In this document: positions 23,927 to 32,728 of the stretch, one piece after another | How positions within the stretch are numbered: position 1 is the stretch's first letter | How the letters are laid out: each line of letters starts with the position of its first letter | Assembly: GCF_016783915.1 (NCBI RefSeq) | Contig: NZ_JADHVT010000009.1 | Coordinates: 1 to 63,797 of the forward strand | Direction of reading: 5' to 3' | Origin: Acidovorax sp. | GTDB taxonomy: Bacteria; Pseudomonadota; Gammaproteobacteria; Burkholderiales; Burkholderiaceae_C | Length of the DNA stretch: 63,797 bases | Position numbers and translations under genes: made by a program | Notes under the pieces: generated by a model | What the model was told of the DNA's origin: nothing | What the model saw: the letters and a program-made list of their open reading frames with translations, nothing else | The model's database searches: none

Positions 23927-24759
23927 GCGGTCTCCGAGGGCTGTGGGTGGCGCGGGGTGTGACGGGCGCGGCTGCGATGGCCCAGGCTCCGGGCCCCCAG
24001 CCGGTGGTGCAGCGACCACACGCTGCTGCAGGCTGCTGCCGCGCACAGCATGGCGGCCACCCAGCCTTGCTGCAGCCCGGCCTTTGCTGCCAGGCCGGCA
24101 CAAGCCAGCCCTGCCAGCAGCCACAGCAGGGCGCTGGTGCGGGGCGCCCAGGTGCGCACCGTGGCCGCAGGCAACCCGACAAAAAAGGACAGCAGCAGGC
24201 CCAGCATGCCGGCCGATCGAGCGGGCTCAACAGCCACGATGTGCGCCAGACGGAATGACTCCACCGCCAGCGCCGCGCAAAGCCAGAAGGGCAGGTGCGC
24301 CAGCTGTGCCAGGGGCCAGGGGCGGCCCGTGTGGGACACCACATGCCGTGGTGCCGCCGGGGCGATCGCAATGGAAGGGCGACTCCCCCGGCGCCGATGA
24401 GCCTGCTGCACCCGCTGCGGGCCCATGAACGCAGCCACGCCCGCGCATACCAGACCCGTGGCCGCAAGGCCCAGGGCCATGGCAGGTGCCAGGGCGCTAC
24501 CGAGTGCCAGGCCGGTGAGCGCTGCCACAGCCAACAGCGCCCCGGTGCTGCCCAGCGCCACCCGCCACAGCGCCAGCGTGCGCAGCGCCCACGCGGCCAG
24601 GACCGACATCAGCAGCCACACGGCAATGAGCACCCACACCGTCCACACGGGCCGCTGCGCCAGCGGGGCCAAGCCCGCAGGTCCCCACAGGTGTACGAAC
24701 ACCGCCACGAGGAGCGCTGCGGGCACGGTGGCATGCAGGGCCAGAAAGAAACGTTGCAT
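23923..24759 (-). CDS. polytopic membrane protein of the siderophore-receptor cluster
   Basis: This 278-residue protein has about seven to eight hydrophobic segments, very rich in alanine and leucine, with a basic loop around residues 120-150. I start it at ATG 24759 (MQRFFLALH); the open frame upstream encodes proline-rich sequence unlike a protein N terminus. No family is recognised. Gene order (TonB receptor, PepSY protein, this gene, small membrane protein) implies a role in iron-siderophore handling at the inner membrane. Confidence 0.6.
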   Translation of the reverse strand: MQRFFLALHATVPAALLVAVFVHLWGPAGLAPLAQRPVWTVWVLIAVWLLMSVLAAWALRTLALWRVALGSTGALLAVAALTGLALGSALAPAMALGLAATGLVCAGVAAFMGPQRVQQAHRRRGSRPSIAIAPAAPRHVVSHTGRPWPLAQLAHLPFWLCAALAVESFRLAHIVAVEPARSAGMLGLLLSFFVGLPAATVRTWAPRTSALLWLLAGLACAGLAAKAGLQQGWVAAMLCAAAACSSVWSLHHRLGARSLGHRSRARHTPRHPQPSETA

Positions 24760-24799
24760 GGTGGGTGGGTGTGGTGTGGAAGGTGGGGGCTGATGCCCG

Positions 24800-25945
24800 T
24801 CAGCCCGCCGCGATGGCGTTGCCTGCGGACGCCGGATGTGCCGCGTCGGCCTCGCGCCTGCGCTGCTGGCGCGCATCCAGCCAGATCAGCGTGCCCGAGA
24901 TCGACAAAAACGCCGGGGTCATGCCCAGAAAAAAATACAGCCACTTGAGCGCCAGCCCGCCAAAGTCGCCGAAATGCAGCGGCTCCATCAGGCTGTTGAC
25001 CAGTGACCAGAAGCCCGCCGTGCGTGGGTCGTGCACCTTCTTGGGAACGCCCGTGACGGCATGGATTTCCACCCGCGCGGTGCTGGCCAGGTGGCCGCGC
25101 AGGTTGCCGGTGAAACCCGCCTCAGCGGTGCCTGTGCCCCAGCGGCGCAGGGACACATAGCGCGCCTCCAGCCCCGGCACGGCCTGCTGCGCGGTGGCAT
25201 ACATCGCATCCAGCGACTGCATGGGCGCAGGCTCGCTGCCCTCGGCCTTGCGCACGGGCTGAGAGGGCGCCATTGCGGCAGGGGTGGTGATGAACTTGTA
25301 GCCCTGCTCGAACAGCGGCGCCAGGCCCATCCACGCGCCGGTGGTGGCGATCAGGATGTGAAAGCCCAGCCCCCAGATGCCGGCGGACTTGTGCAGGTCC
25401 GACATCACCACGCGAAAGCTGCGGCCCCAGCGCTGGGTGAACAGCTCGGCCAGGATCTTGCGGTGGATGACGATGCCGGTGGCAATCAGTATCAGCATCG
25501 CCGCGCCGAGGAACCCCACGATCCAGCGCGGCCCGAAGAACAGGAACACATGCAGCATGCGCAGGTACTGGCCGAGCTGGCTGTCCACCGGGCCCACCAC
25601 CGTGCCGGTGTCGGAGCGCAAGGCCACCTTGGTGCGCGTGTGGGCCGGGGCTCCGCGCTCGCGCACAAACGCGAAGTAGCTGGGGTTGACCGCATCGGGC
25701 AGCGCGATGGTCTCCACCGTCGCGCCCGGGTAGCGGGTCTGCAGCTGCGTGAGCACCGCGTCGAGCGAGGCCGGCTTTTCGGAGCGTGGCAGCTTGGCCA
25801 GTGAAGGGTTGGCCCAGAGGTCGATCTCGTTCTTGAACACCACCACCGAGCCCGAGAAACACACGATGAACAGCAGCAGCCCCGTGACGATGCCGGCCCA
25901 GGAATGCAGGGTGAAGAGGCGGTTGAGCGTGCGCTGGCTGGTCAT
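24800..25945 (-). CDS. PepSY-domain inner-membrane protein (siderophore reductase-like)
   Basis: This 381-residue protein has an N-terminal helix with LFTLHSWAGIVTGLLLF, helices near residues 140-165 and 190-215, and a C-terminal helix, with PepSY-type periplasmic regions between. The histidines in HSWAG and the later DLHKSAGIWGLGFH fit the PepSY_TM family; characterised relatives reduce ferric siderophores. It lies 31 bp after the TonB receptor gene on the same strand. Confidence 0.88.
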   Translation of the reverse strand: MTSQRTLNRLFTLHSWAGIVTGLLLFIVCFSGSVVVFKNEIDLWANPSLAKLPRSEKPASLDAVLTQLQTRYPGATVETIALPDAVNPSYFAFVRERGAPAHTRTKVALRSDTGTVVGPVDSQLGQYLRMLHVFLFFGPRWIVGFLGAAMLILIATGIVIHRKILAELFTQRWGRSFRVVMSDLHKSAGIWGLGFHILIATTGAWMGLAPLFEQGYKFITTPAAMAPSQPVRKAEGSEPAPMQSLDAMYATAQQAVPGLEARYVSLRRWGTGTAEAGFTGNLRGHLASTARVEIHAVTGVPKKVHDPRTAGFWSLVNSLMEPLHFGDFGGLALKWLYFFLGMTPAFLSISGTLIWLDARQQRRREADAAHPASAGNAIAAG

Positions 25946-25976
25946 GGCGTGTGGGCGGCAGGGTGGGGGCGCTGCG

Positions 25977-28154
25977 TCAGAAGAAGTACGTCACACCCAG
26001 GCTGAAGCTGCGGGGCAATGCGGGCGAGACCACGTTGGCGTTGATCGCGCCGTCGTAGTACGCCTTGTTGAACACGTTCTTCACGCCCGCTGTCACGCGG
26101 TAGTTCTCGCCCATGTAGCTGACGGACGCATCGGCCACAAAGTACGACGGCAGCGTGAAGGGGTACGAGCCGATCTGCTCGCTCACGTAACGTCCGCCCA
26201 GTCCCAGCGTCACCCGCTGGTACTGCGGCAGTTTGTAGGTGGCCCAGGCGGTGAGTGTGTGGCGCGGCGTGAGGTTGAGCGGCAGGCCCACAATCGCCGC
26301 GTTGTTATCGCGCGTGACCTTGCTTTGTGTGTAGGTGTAGGCGCTGGTGATCTTCCAGCCGTTCTTCAGGTCGGCGCCCAGCTCCAGCTCCAGCCCGCGC
26401 GCGCGCTGCTCGCCGGTCTGCACGCTGAAGCCGGTGTTCACCGGGTCGGCGGTGGTCACGTTCTGGCGCACCAGGTCGAACACGGCGAGCGCGCCGGTGA
26501 TCTGGCCACCGGGGGCCTCGTACTTCACGCCCGCCTCCCACTGCTTGCCGGTTTCGGGCACGAAGTTCGATCCACCAAACGTCAGGCCCGACTGGGGCAG
26601 GAAGGACTCGCCATAGCTGCCATACGCGGCCCAGCCCGGCTTGAACTCGTACACCAGGCCGGCCGACAACGTGGTGGCGTTGTCCTTCTGGCGCGTCTGC
26701 GTGTTGGCCACGCGGTTGTTGGTGTCGTTGGTGGACCAGTCGCGGCGCAGGCCCACCAGGGCCGTCCAGCCCTGCCCGAACTTGATCTGGTCCTGCGCAT
26801 ACAGGCCCGCCACGGTGAGCTTGGAAGGCGCATCGCTGGTCAGCGCCTCGGGGCAGGTGGCCTGCATGCCGTACACGGGGGCAAACAGGTCCAGCGCGCC
26901 GATGCGGCAGGTGCGGCTGGCCAGCAGGCTGGTGCCGCTGCGCACATCCAGGCCCGTCACCAGCTGGTGCTTTACGCCCAGCGCCTCGAAACGTGACAGC
27001 AGCGAGGTGTCGGTGGCCAGCAGGTCGTAGTCCATGTACTGGCGCGAGGCCTGGCGGTTCTGCAGCCGCTGGTTGGCCTGCAGCGCCTGGTTGGAGACGA
27101 AGTTGCCCGTGCCCTTCTCGGTCTCGTAGCGCACGTTCTGGCGGAAGGTCATGGCATCCGACAGGCGATGCTCCAACGCATAGCCCACGGTGGTGCTTTC
27201 CACGTCATACACACCGAAGCTCGGATCGCCCGTGAACATCGTGCGTGACAACGTGCCATTGCGGTTGGGCAGCACCGTGCCATAGGGCGTGATGCCCTGC
27301 TGGCGCATCCACTCGCTGCGGCTGTAGGTGGCAAACAGCACCAGGTCGGTCTGCGCGCCCAGGTCGATGGAGAGCGACGTCGCAAACCACCGGTCCTTGC
27401 GATAAACGAACTGTGTGGGATCGTCGGCGTTCGAGACCTGCGCATTGATGCGCAGTGCCGTCTTGCCCGATTCGGACAGCGGCCGGTTGATGTCGGCCTG
27501 CAGCGTGCGCTGGCCGAAGCTGCCCATTTCCACGCCCACCTCGTTGATCGCCTCCTTCTTGGGCCGCTTGCTCACCGCGTTGACGACGCCGCCCGGCTGC
27601 ACCTGGCCGTAGAGCACCGAGGCCGAGCCCTTGAGCACCTCGAAGCGCTCGTAGCCATAAGGCTGCAGCTTGGCCCACATGCCCGGGCTTTGCACGAGGC
27701 CATCGACCAGGATGGACTCGGTGGAGCGAAAGCCCCGGATATTCAGGTCGTCAAACCCCCGGCGCCCAAAGTTGACCGGGCTGACCCCCGCCACGGTCTG
27801 CAGCGCCTGCTGCACGTTGGTGATCTGCCGCGATTCCATCTGCTCGCGCGTGACCACGCTGACGGACTGCGGCGTCTCCAGCCGCCGCATGGGCGCCTTG
27901 CTGGCGGTTTGGGCCTCCACGGGTGCAAAGCCCATGTCTTTTTCGGTGCTGGCGTTGATGCGGACTTCCTGCAACTGAGGGGCGGTGGCTGCGGCCGGGT
28001 CGGAGTCAGGAGTGGCGACCTGCTGGGCCGCGGCGACTTGTGCCACACACAAAGCGAGGGGCGTCAGGGCGAACAAACGGGCCTTTCGGGCCGTTGATGA
28101 GCAAGTGTGGGCGGACAGCGAACAATGCGCCGCGCGCGAAGGCAGAGAAGACAT
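25977..28154 (-). CDS. TonB-dependent siderophore receptor
   Basis: The 725-residue outer membrane protein has a signal region, a plug domain (PQSVSVVTREQMESRQ, then RGFRSTESILVDGL and VLYGQVQPGGVVNAVSKRP) and a beta-barrel ending in SFSLGVTYFF with the terminal phenylalanine. It resembles ferrichrome/pyoverdine-type receptors. I use ATG 28154 (MSSLPSRAAH); the frame is open to 28205. A Fur-box-like sequence lies about 90 bp upstream. It heads an operon with the PepSY and two membrane protein genes. Confidence 0.9.
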   Translation of the reverse strand: MSSLPSRAAHCSLSAHTCSSTARKARLFALTPLALCVAQVAAAQQVATPDSDPAAATAPQLQEVRINASTEKDMGFAPVEAQTASKAPMRRLETPQSVSVVTREQMESRQITNVQQALQTVAGVSPVNFGRRGFDDLNIRGFRSTESILVDGLVQSPGMWAKLQPYGYERFEVLKGSASVLYGQVQPGGVVNAVSKRPKKEAINEVGVEMGSFGQRTLQADINRPLSESGKTALRINAQVSNADDPTQFVYRKDRWFATSLSIDLGAQTDLVLFATYSRSEWMRQQGITPYGTVLPNRNGTLSRTMFTGDPSFGVYDVESTTVGYALEHRLSDAMTFRQNVRYETEKGTGNFVSNQALQANQRLQNRQASRQYMDYDLLATDTSLLSRFEALGVKHQLVTGLDVRSGTSLLASRTCRIGALDLFAPVYGMQATCPEALTSDAPSKLTVAGLYAQDQIKFGQGWTALVGLRRDWSTNDTNNRVANTQTRQKDNATTLSAGLVYEFKPGWAAYGSYGESFLPQSGLTFGGSNFVPETGKQWEAGVKYEAPGGQITGALAVFDLVRQNVTTADPVNTGFSVQTGEQRARGLELELGADLKNGWKITSAYTYTQSKVTRDNNAAIVGLPLNLTPRHTLTAWATYKLPQYQRVTLGLGGRYVSEQIGSYPFTLPSYFVADASVSYMGENYRVTAGVKNVFNKAYYDGAINANVVSPALPRSFSLGVTYFF

Positions 28155-28243
28155 GGGGGTCCCGATCAAGGTGAGCAGACAGCAGACGCTGGGGTGCTGG
28201 CTCACGTGATTTCTCGGGACGCTGGCTGGCGGAATTCGTTATT

Positions 28244-28262
28244 TTAATGCGAATAGTTATCG
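28244..28262 (-). promoter_or_regulatory. Fur-box-like operator upstream of the siderophore receptor
   Basis: Read on the minus strand the site is CGATAACTATTCGCATTAA, which agrees with the 19-bp Fur consensus at roughly 12 positions including GATAA and CATTA. It lies 90-110 bp upstream of the receptor start, consistent with iron repression. Confidence 0.6.
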
Positions 28263-28579
28263 TTTGTTTCTTGGGTTTGATCGGAGTGTGTCCGTCGCCC
28301 GTAGCGCCGCAGGCGGGGGAGTGGGGGAGTGTGGGAGGTGCGGCGAAGGATCATGGTTGTAGCCCAGCCCGCAGCCGCCTTGCGCACACTGGCCAGCACT
28401 GGCTGGCGGTGCTGACCAAAAGGGATGGGAGGATAGGAGGGGGAGGATCTGGCCGTGACCGGGCAGCAAATCGATTCGCTGTTTTCCGGTTGCCGCTCGC
28501 GCTTCAGCGTGAAGAGTTGATGTGGTGCATTTACTATCAAAATAAGAGCAATTGGCGCTTTATTTGAAAGCGATATCGC
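28263..28579. other. intergenic stretch without a recognisable gene
   Basis: This 317-bp stretch between the divergent upstream side of the receptor gene and the 3' end of the Kef gene has purine-rich G runs and a segment near 28530-28575 (ACTATCAAAATAAGAGC, then GGCGCTTTATTTGAAAGCG) that looks like another intergenic repeat type. No convincing reading frame was found. Confidence 0.5.
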
Positions 28580-30481
28580 CTATTTTTGATCGAGCTCCTG
28601 AGCACTGGCGGCCCCATCGCTTCTCACCGTATCGTCTCCCCCGCCATACCCCGGGTACTCCGCCCCCGCCGCATTCATCGCCGCACTCTCCTGTCGCTCT
28701 TTGGCCATCTGCTCGGCGAACTGGTTGCGCCCTTCGCGGGCCACGGCGATGAACTTGGCGCGGTCCTTGTGGTGCGGGTACATGCGGTCGGCCAGTGCGA
28801 TGTTGTGGGTGCGAAAGCGTTGGGTGATGGCCGTGGCTTCTGCGGTTGGGCGGCCCATCAGCTCCAGCACGGTGTGCGCGCTTTTGAGGCTGGCTTCAAA
28901 CAGCTCGCGCTGCACCAGCGTCACGCCCAGGTCGCGCAGCTTGTTCCAGTGGCTGATGTCGCGGGCGCGGGCCACGATCTGCAGTTGCGGGAAGTGTTCG
29001 CGCGCGAGCTTGGCGATCTTGAGGGATTGATCCGCATCGTCCACGGCAATGACGAGGATGCGTGCGCGTTCGGCCCCGGCGATGCGCAGCAGATCAAGCC
29101 GCGTGGCATCGCCGTAAAACACGCGGTAGCCAAAGGTGCGGGCTACTTCCAGCATGTCCACGCTGTGGTCCAGCACGGTGGTGGGGATGCCCTGGGCCAG
29201 CAGCACGCGCGAGACGATCTGCCCGTAGCGGCCGAAGCCCGCGATGATGATGGGAGCCTCTTGGGGCTCGGAGATTTCCTCGGCCTGGGGCCCGGTATTG
29301 AGCTTGGCGTAGCGGCGCAGCAGCACGCGGTCCAGCAGCACCAGCAGCAGCGGGCTGATCAGCATGGACAACGCCACCGCGCCAATCAGCAGCGAGGCGG
29401 TTTCGGCCGGGAACACGCTGGCGCCCGCAGCCGCCTGGAACACCACAAATGCAAACTCGCCGCCCTGGGCCAGCAGCAGGGTGAAGACGGGGCGCTCCTG
29501 GTAGGGGATGCCGACGATCTTGGCCAGCGTGTAGATCACCACGGCCTTGGCCGCGAGAAAGCCGACCAGAATGGCCGCCATGAGCCAGGGTGAGCGCAGG
29601 ATGACGCCAAAGTCGATGCTCATGCCCACGGCAATGAAGAACAGGCCGAGCAGCAGGCCCTTGAAGGGCTCGATGTCGGCCTCCAGCTCGCGCCGGTATT
29701 CGCTGTCGGCCAGCAGCACGCCGGCGAGGAAGGCGCCCAGCGCCATCGACAGGCCCACCAGCACCATCAGGTAGGCAATGCCCACCACCAGCAGCAGCGC
29801 GGCGGCGGTGAAGATTTCGGGGGTGTTGCTCTTGGCGATCCAGCGCAGCACGGGGCGCAGCAGCAGGCGCCCGCCCAGGATGATGGCGGCGATCACGCCG
29901 ACGATCTTGAGCACCTCCAAAACCATCTCGCCCGGTGTGTGGCCCGCGCCTTCGCCAGCGGCCGCGCCCAGCACGGGCAGCAAGGCCAGGATGGGGATGG
30001 CCGCCACGTCCTGGAACAGCAGGATCGAAAAGCCTGCCTGGCCGCTGCTGTTGCGCATCAGGTTGCGCTCGGCCAGCACCTGCAGCGCAATCGCCGTGGA
30101 CGACAGCGCCAGGCCCAGTGCGCCCACCAGGCTCACGCGCCAGGGCAGGCCCGCCAGTGCACCCAGCGCAAACAGCAAAGCGGCGCAGCCCAGTACCTGG
30201 GCCGTGCCGGTGCCAAAGATGGGGCGACGCAGTGCCCACAGGCGGCTGGGTTGCAGCTCCAGCCCCACGAGGAACAGCATGAGCACCACGCCGAACTCGG
30301 CAAAGTGCAGGATGTCTTGCACGTTGCTGACCAGCCCCAGGCCCCAGGGCCCGATGGCGATGCCCGCCGCCAGATAGCCAATGATGGCGCCCAGGCCCAG
30401 CGCCTTGGCAATGGGCACGGCCAGCACGGCGGCAGTGAGGTACAGAAAACCGTAGGTGAGCCAGGTGGGGGCGTGTTCCAT
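28580..30481 (-). CDS. Kef-type K+/H+ antiporter with RCK domain (CPA2 family)
   Basis: This protein of about 633 residues has an N-terminal CPA2 membrane domain (12-13 helices; LFLVGLELQPSRLW and FQDVAAIPILALLP are diagnostic) and a C-terminal TrkA-N/RCK domain beginning IIAGFGRYGQIVSRVLL followed by YGDATRLDLLRIAGA. The protein exports K+ in exchange for H+, gated through the nucleotide-binding RCK domain; KefB/KefC relatives respond to glutathione adducts. ATG 30481 (MEHAPTWLTY) is preferred over the longer open frame, whose N terminus is basic and proline-rich. Confidence 0.9.
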   Translation of the reverse strand: MEHAPTWLTYGFLYLTAAVLAVPIAKALGLGAIIGYLAAGIAIGPWGLGLVSNVQDILHFAEFGVVLMLFLVGLELQPSRLWALRRPIFGTGTAQVLGCAALLFALGALAGLPWRVSLVGALGLALSSTAIALQVLAERNLMRNSSGQAGFSILLFQDVAAIPILALLPVLGAAAGEGAGHTPGEMVLEVLKIVGVIAAIILGGRLLLRPVLRWIAKSNTPEIFTAAALLLVVGIAYLMVLVGLSMALGAFLAGVLLADSEYRRELEADIEPFKGLLLGLFFIAVGMSIDFGVILRSPWLMAAILVGFLAAKAVVIYTLAKIVGIPYQERPVFTLLLAQGGEFAFVVFQAAAGASVFPAETASLLIGAVALSMLISPLLLVLLDRVLLRRYAKLNTGPQAEEISEPQEAPIIIAGFGRYGQIVSRVLLAQGIPTTVLDHSVDMLEVARTFGYRVFYGDATRLDLLRIAGAERARILVIAVDDADQSLKIAKLAREHFPQLQIVARARDISHWNKLRDLGVTLVQRELFEASLKSAHTVLELMGRPTAEATAITQRFRTHNIALADRMYPHHKDRAKFIAVAREGRNQFAEQMAKERQESAAMNAAGAEYPGYGGGDDTVRSDGAASAQELDQK

Positions 30482-30610
30482 GGATGGGAGTGCGCTTGGG
30501 GGTCGTCGTGGGGTGGGCAGGAACACCGTGCGCCCAAGGGTGGGGCCGGTGTGGCCGATTCTGGCACTGCGGCAAGGCTCTGGGGCGGTCACCGGGTGAA
30601 GGGTGTTGAT

Positions 30611-30667
30611 TGCTCTTGATTTGATAGCTGTCAAGGCATGATCGTGTAGCGCATGCGGCTGTTTTTA
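30611..30667. repeat. dispersed short repeat, copy near 30.6 kb
   Basis: The sequence contains TTGATTTGATAGCTGTCAAGGC and, after a short spacer, GTAGCGCATGCGGCTGTTTTT. It shares the TTGATAGCTG core and the following GCGC-type segment with the copies at 31421 and 45369. It lies between the divergent kef and lysE-like genes. Confidence 0.55.
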
Positions 30668-30739
30668 TGCAGATCATGGTGCATGCGGCCCTGCGTTGCT
30701 AAGATGCGGGCCCTTCTTCGCACACAGGCACGGTGACCC

Positions 30740-31378
30740 ATGGATTTGCAGACTTGGCTGGCTTTTTTTGCGGCGTCTTGCCTGATTGCGGTGTCGCCGG
30801 GCTCAGGGGCCGTGTTGTCGATGAGCCATGGCCTGTCCTTCGGGGTGCGCAAGACGGGCGCCACCATCCTGGGCCTGCAGCTGGGGCTGTTGCTGATCTT
30901 GCTGATTGCCGGTGCGGGCGTGGGCTCGCTGCTGCTGGCGTCCGAGGTGGCGTTCAGCATCGTCAAGGTGCTGGGTGCGTGCTACCTGATCTATGTGGGC
31001 TTCTGTCAGTGGCGCGCGGGCGACAAATCGCCGGTGAAAGGGGACGAGGAGACCCCGGCGGGCACCTGGCAAAAACGCTGCCTGACCGGCTTTCTGACCA
31101 ACGCCACCAACCCCAAGGGCATCATCTTCATGGTGGCCGTGCTGCCCCAGTTCATGACCGACACGCGCCCGCTGTGGACGCAGCTGCTGGTGATGGCCGC
31201 CACCACGGTGACGGTGGACGTGGTGGTCATGCACGGCTACGCTGCGGGGGCGAGCGCCCTGCGCCGCCTGATGCGCAGTGCGCGGGCCGTGCGGGCGCAA
31301 AACCGTGTGTTCGGCGGCTTGCTGATGGCGGTGGGAGCCGGGCTGTTCTTTGTCAAGCGCGGCGGCCAGCACGCCTGA
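30740..31378 (+). CDS. LysE-family amino-acid exporter
   Basis: This 212-residue membrane protein has six hydrophobic segments and the LysE/RhtB motif SPGSGAVLSMSHGLSFG near residue 20, with GACYLIYVGFCQWR and TNATNPKGIIFMVAVLPQF later. Members export amino acids or derivatives by proton exchange. It is divergent from the kef gene and followed by a copy of the dispersed repeat. Confidence 0.9.
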   Translation: MDLQTWLAFFAASCLIAVSPGSGAVLSMSHGLSFGVRKTGATILGLQLGLLLILLIAGAGVGSLLLASEVAFSIVKVLGACYLIYVGFCQWRAGDKSPVKGDEETPAGTWQKRCLTGFLTNATNPKGIIFMVAVLPQFMTDTRPLWTQLLVMAATTVTVDVVVMHGYAAGASALRRLMRSARAVRAQNRVFGGLLMAVGAGLFFVKRGGQHA

Positions 31379-31420
31379 AACGCCTGAAGCGCGCTTGGCG
31401 CCACTGGGCTGTCTGGATGG

Positions 31421-31488
31421 TGCTTCGATTTTGATAGCTGCTGGCGCATATGAAATATGCGCTTGGAGCTGATTTGGCTTGTATTTTC
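31421..31488. repeat. dispersed short repeat, copy in the parA leader
   Basis: TTTTGATAGCTGCTGGCGC is followed by ATATGAAATATGCGCTTGGAGC and TTGTATTTT; GCGCATAT/ATATGCGC forms a perfect inverted repeat at its centre. The copy ends 30 bp upstream of the parA start, so it forms part of the leader. Confidence 0.65.
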
Positions 31489-31517
31489 ATGGACCTGCAG
31501 ATTCCAAGGAGCTTGTC

Positions 31518-32135
31518 ATGCCAGTAGTTGTTGTCGCCAACCCGAAGGGCGGCGTGGGCAAGTCCACGCTGTCTACCAACATCGCGGGCTACTTTGCCAG
31601 CCAGGGGCATCCCGTGATCCTGGGCGACACCGACCGGCAGGAGTCCGCCAAGCTGTGGCTCGGCCTGCGCCCGCCCGCTGCCCGCCCCATAGGCAGCTGG
31701 GACACCAGCTCGGACGTGATCAGCCGCCCGCCCAAGGGCACTACGCATGCGGTGCTCGATACCCCTGCCGGGCTGCACGGCTGGCGCCTGAAAGATGTGC
31801 TCAAGCTGGCTGACAAGATCATCGTGCCGCTGCAGCCCAGCGTGTTCGACATCTTTGCCACGCGCAGTTTTCTGGACCAGCTGGCCGAGCACCGCCGGGC
31901 GGAGGGCGTGCAGATCGGTATCGTCGGCATGCGCGTGGATGCGCGCACCAAGGCGGCCGAGCAGCTGCACCACTTTGTGGACAGCCTGGGGTTTCCGGTG
32001 CTGGGCTATCTGCGCGACACGCAGAACTACATCCACCTGGCAGCACACGGCCTCACGCTGTTTGACGTGGCCCCTGGCCGCGTGGCGCGCGACCTGGAGC
32101 AGTGGCAAGGGATCTGCACGTGGCTCAATTCTTGA
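31518..32135 (+). CDS. orphan ParA-type ATPase
   Basis: The 205-residue protein has the deviant Walker A of ParA/MinD proteins (NPKGGVGKSTLSTNIAG) with both signature lysines, a Walker A' region reading GDTDRQESAKLWL and a Walker B-like AVLDTPAGL. AAGGAG precedes ATG 31518 by six bases. No parB, cargo gene or replication gene is adjacent, and it is shorter than chromosomal ParA (about 260). It may position a protein complex and not DNA. GDTDRQES replaces the usual D-x-D-P-Q of family members. Confidence 0.85.
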   Translation: MPVVVVANPKGGVGKSTLSTNIAGYFASQGHPVILGDTDRQESAKLWLGLRPPAARPIGSWDTSSDVISRPPKGTTHAVLDTPAGLHGWRLKDVLKLADKIIVPLQPSVFDIFATRSFLDQLAEHRRAEGVQIGIVGMRVDARTKAAEQLHHFVDSLGFPVLGYLRDTQNYIHLAAHGLTLFDVAPGRVARDLEQWQGICTWLNS

Positions 32136-32231
32136 AGGACAGCGTGAAGCACAACGCAAAACCAAGCCCCCGGGAAAACACCTGTCACCCGGCAGACAAG
32201 GCGCGCCTGGGTGCGGGGCTACATTGCGACG

Positions 32232-32696
32232 ATGAAAATCTTCCGCTCTTACTCCGAAGTCAGCGCCTGCGTGGGCCAGGAGGTCGCCGTGACCGACTGG
32301 ATCACCATCACGCAGGAACAGGTCAACCTGTTTGCCCAGGCCACGGGCGACCACCAGTGGATCCATGTGGACCCCGAGCGTGCCAAGGCTGGGCCGTTTG
32401 GTGCGCCCATCGCGCACGGGTTTCTCACGCTGTCGCTGATCCCGCAGTTTTTCGAGACGGGGCTGACCATCGAGGGTGCGCGCATGGGCGTGAACTATGG
32501 GCTCAACAAGGTGCGCTTTACGGCTCCGGTGCCAGTGGGCAGCCGCTTGCGCGCGCGCCTCACGCTGCAGGCTGCCGAGCCCGTGGCGCCCGATGGCATG
32601 CAGATGACCTGGCTGGTGACGGTGGAGCGCGAGGGCAGCGACAAGCCGGTGTGCGTGGCCGAATCGCTGGCGCGCAATTTCGGCGCCCCGGCCTGA
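32232..32696 (+). CDS. MaoC-family (R)-specific enoyl-CoA hydratase-like protein
   Basis: The 154-residue hotdog-fold protein has the hydratase-2 dyad in QATGDHQWIHVDPERA, where Asp and His act on the substrate, and the PFGAPIAHGFLTLSL motif of NodN/MaoC proteins. It would hydrate a trans-2-enoyl-CoA, but the exact substrate is unknown. ATG 32232 (MKIFRSYSE) gives the family N terminus. A LysR gene follows 32 bp later on the same strand. Confidence 0.88.
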   Translation: MKIFRSYSEVSACVGQEVAVTDWITITQEQVNLFAQATGDHQWIHVDPERAKAGPFGAPIAHGFLTLSLIPQFFETGLTIEGARMGVNYGLNKVRFTAPVPVGSRLRARLTLQAAEPVAPDGMQMTWLVTVEREGSDKPVCVAESLARNFGAPA

Positions 32697-32728
32697 GCCT
32701 GGTCGCCATCGGGCAGGAGGTCTGAACC

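Noticed and set aside
28520-28580. Intergenic ACTATCAAAATAAGAGC segment as a further copy of the TTGATAGCTGCT repeat
   Set aside because: It lacks the core; it may be a second repeat type, but one copy in the window is not enough to define it.
31518-32135. ParA as evidence of a plasmid or integrated element
   Set aside because: No ParB, replication, integrase or transfer genes are near; neighbours are ordinary chromosomal genes.
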